From UBA10649 sp963842725 (GTDB taxonomy: Bacteria; Actinomycetota; Actinomycetes; S36-B12), in NCBI GenBank assembly GCA_963842725.1, contig CAWJHN010000004.1, positions 1,302,001-1,366,000 on the forward strand: 64,000 nt of DNA, in the 5' to 3' direction. The notes under the pieces were generated by a model that worked only from the letters and a program-made list of their open reading frames with translations, had not been told where the DNA came from and searched no databases. Below, piece after piece: positions 62,777 through 64,000 of the stretch; the stretch's first letter is position 1; every line of letters begins with the position of its first letter. The position numbers were made by a program, and so were the translations under genes.

Positions 62777-64000
62777 TTGGCAGATCTGCTGATCGACGGG
62801 CGGTGGACGTCGCCGTCCGCCGGGCGAACTCGCGAGATCCGCTGCCCTGCCGACGGGACGCTCGTCGCACTGGTCGACGAGGCCGGTCCGGACGACACCG
62901 AGGCTGCGATCGCCGCCGCTCGCCGGGCGTTCGACTCGGGGGCGTGGCGAGCCACCACGGCGACGGAGCGCTCCGCCCTTCTCGGCCGCGTCGCCGACAT
63001 CCTGGAGCGTGAGACCGAGGCGGTCGCCCGCGCGGAGTCCCTCGACACCGGAAAGCGCATCGTCGAGGCCCGGTATGACGTGGCCGACGTGATCCGCTGC
63101 TTCCGCTACTTCGCCGGACTCGCCCAGGCCCTGTCGGGGCGAATCGTGGAGACCGGGGACCCGGGCGTGCGCTCCCGCATCGAGTTCGAGCCCGTCGGCG
63201 TGTGCGCGCTCATCACGCCGTGGAACTACCCCCTGCTTCAGGCGGCCTGGAAGGTCGCGCCGGCCATCGCCGCAGGCAACACCTTCGTCATCAAGCCCAG
63301 CGAGCTGACGCCCAGCACGACCATCCTGCTGATGCGATTCCTGCAGGAGGCCGGTCTGCCCGACGGGGTGGGGAATCTCGTCCTCGGCGCCGGGCAGGAT
63401 GCGGGGGCTCCATTGAGCCGCCATCCGGGCGTCGACCTCGTCTCCTTCACCGGCGGCCTGGTGACCGGTCGGCTGATCATGGCCACGGCCGCCGGCACCG
63501 TCAAGAAGGTGGCACTCGAGCTCGGGGGCAAGAACCCGAACATCGTCTTCGCCGACGCCGATCTCGAGGCGGCACTGGACAACGCGCTGACCGCGGTGTT
63601 CCTCCACTCCGGCCAGGTCTGCTCCGCCGGGGCGCGCCTGATCGTGGAGGAGTCGATCCATGACACGTTCGTCGACGAGCTCGTCGCGCGGGCGCGGCGC
63701 ATCCGGCTCGGCGGCCCATACGACGAAACCGCGGAGACGGGCACCCTGATCTCGTCCGCGCATCGTGACAAGGTGCATGCGTACGTGACGGCGGGCGTCG
63801 CCGAGGGCGCGGTGCTTCGCTGCGGTGGCGCGGCGCCGGACGACGCCTCGCTCGACGGCGGGTACTTCTACCTGCCGACCGTGCTCGACGGCTGCACGGC
63901 GGCGATGGGGTGCGTCCAGGACGAGTCCTTCGGTCCCGTTCTCACCGTGGAGACGTTCACGACCGAGGCCGAGGCCATCGCCATCGCCAACGACACCATC
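62777..64000 (+). CDS. betB: Betaine aldehyde dehydrogenase, cut by the window edge
   Basis: About 408 residues are visible from TTG 62777, which follows gagggac and is the only start that fits. NAD-dependent aldehyde dehydrogenase motifs: VGVCALITPWNYPLLQAAWK, NTFVIKPSELTPSTT, the general-base Glu in ALELGGKNPNIVF and the nucleophile Cys in HSGQVCSAGARL. The frame is open to the right edge, near ESFGPVLTVETF, so about 80 residues are missing. It converts betaine aldehyde to glycine betaine, the expected substrate of MtgB. Confidence 0.9.
   Translation, partial: MADLLIDGRWTSPSAGRTREIRCPADGTLVALVDEAGPDDTEAAIAAARRAFDSGAWRATTATERSALLGRVADILERETEAVARAESLDTGKRIVEARYDVADVIRCFRYFAGLAQALSGRIVETGDPGVRSRIEFEPVGVCALITPWNYPLLQAAWKVAPAIAAGNTFVIKPSELTPSTTILLMRFLQEAGLPDGVGNLVLGAGQDAGAPLSRHPGVDLVSFTGGLVTGRLIMATAAGTVKKVALELGGKNPNIVFADADLEAALDNALTAVFLHSGQVCSAGARLIVEESIHDTFVDELVARARRIRLGGPYDETAETGTLISSAHRDKVHAYVTAGVAEGAVLRCGGAAPDDASLDGGYFYLPTVLDGCTAAMGCVQDESFGPVLTVETFTTEAEAIAIANDTI

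Noticed and set aside
1..64000. tRNA or rRNA genes, CRISPR arrays, insertion sequences, prophage or integrase genes
   Set aside because: I looked for clover-leaf-like sequences, regular spaced repeats, transposase motifs and terminal inverted repeats and found none that I could support.

Overview
The window is GC-rich throughout, densely packed, and has actinobacterial gene order. The succession rpsO-pnp-M16 protease-dapB ... thyX-dapA-rnj-ftsK-rimO-pgsA-cinA-clgR ... DUF3046-recA-recX ... miaB-miaA-dapF is typical of Propionibacteriales. I would guess a Nocardioidaceae member (Nocardioides or Aeromicrobium type), but gene order alone cannot fix the genus. I found no rRNA, tRNA, CRISPR array, insertion sequence or prophage. 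No gene-free stretch exceeds about 230 bases.

Region 1 (1-39,500) is mostly housekeeping: ribosome and RNA decay (rpsO, pnp, rnj), lysine/diaminopimelate synthesis (dapA, dapB, dapF), thymidylate (thyX), chromosome segregation (ftsK), tRNA and ribosomal protein modification (miaA, miaB, rimO), phospholipid synthesis (pgsA) and DNA repair (lhr, recA with an SOS box, recX). Between these lie small accessory groups: an AzlCD exporter, a two-component system with an unusual duplicated sensor, a TetR-controlled MMPL exporter, a sulfotransferase-like gene with an MFS transporter, and an LmbE deacetylase beside a glycosyltransferase.

Region 2 (39,526-64,000, running off the right edge) starts 30 bases after dapF. 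It is one coherent choline/glycine-betaine and one-carbon island. Rightward genes encode an MttB-superfamily methyltransferase without an amber codon, a GMC choline dehydrogenase and a betaine aldehyde dehydrogenase. Leftward, behind a divergent IclR regulator, come a corrinoid protein, a MetV-like protein, MetF, a methyl-corrinoid:tetrahydrofolate methyltransferase, a RACo-like corrinoid reactivase and a DUF1638 protein. A very strong hairpin follows. Then come a GntR regulator, a dimethylglycine-dehydrogenase-like flavoprotein, EtfBA, formate-tetrahydrofolate ligase, FdhD and an FdsGBAD-type NAD formate dehydrogenase, followed by a small PF13769-like protein and a homocysteine S-methyltransferase.

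Read together these genes describe this route: choline to betaine aldehyde to glycine betaine; cobalamin-dependent removal of one methyl to give dimethylglycine and methyl-tetrahydrofolate; oxidation of the methyl group through methylene- and formyl-tetrahydrofolate to formate (with possible ATP gain at Fhs) and then to CO2 with NADH; and flavoprotein/ETF oxidation of dimethylglycine. Only the FolD step is missing from the window. This is a corrinoid methyl-transfer module of the kind best known from acetogens and methanogens, joined to Fds-type, typically oxygen-tolerant enzymes in what looks like an aerobic actinobacterium.

Several genes are split by frameshifts. Nearly all can be repaired by deleting a single base, so sequencing or assembly error is more likely than gene decay. 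They cluster at 3.8-14.7 kb and, very densely, at 51.09-52.30 kb.
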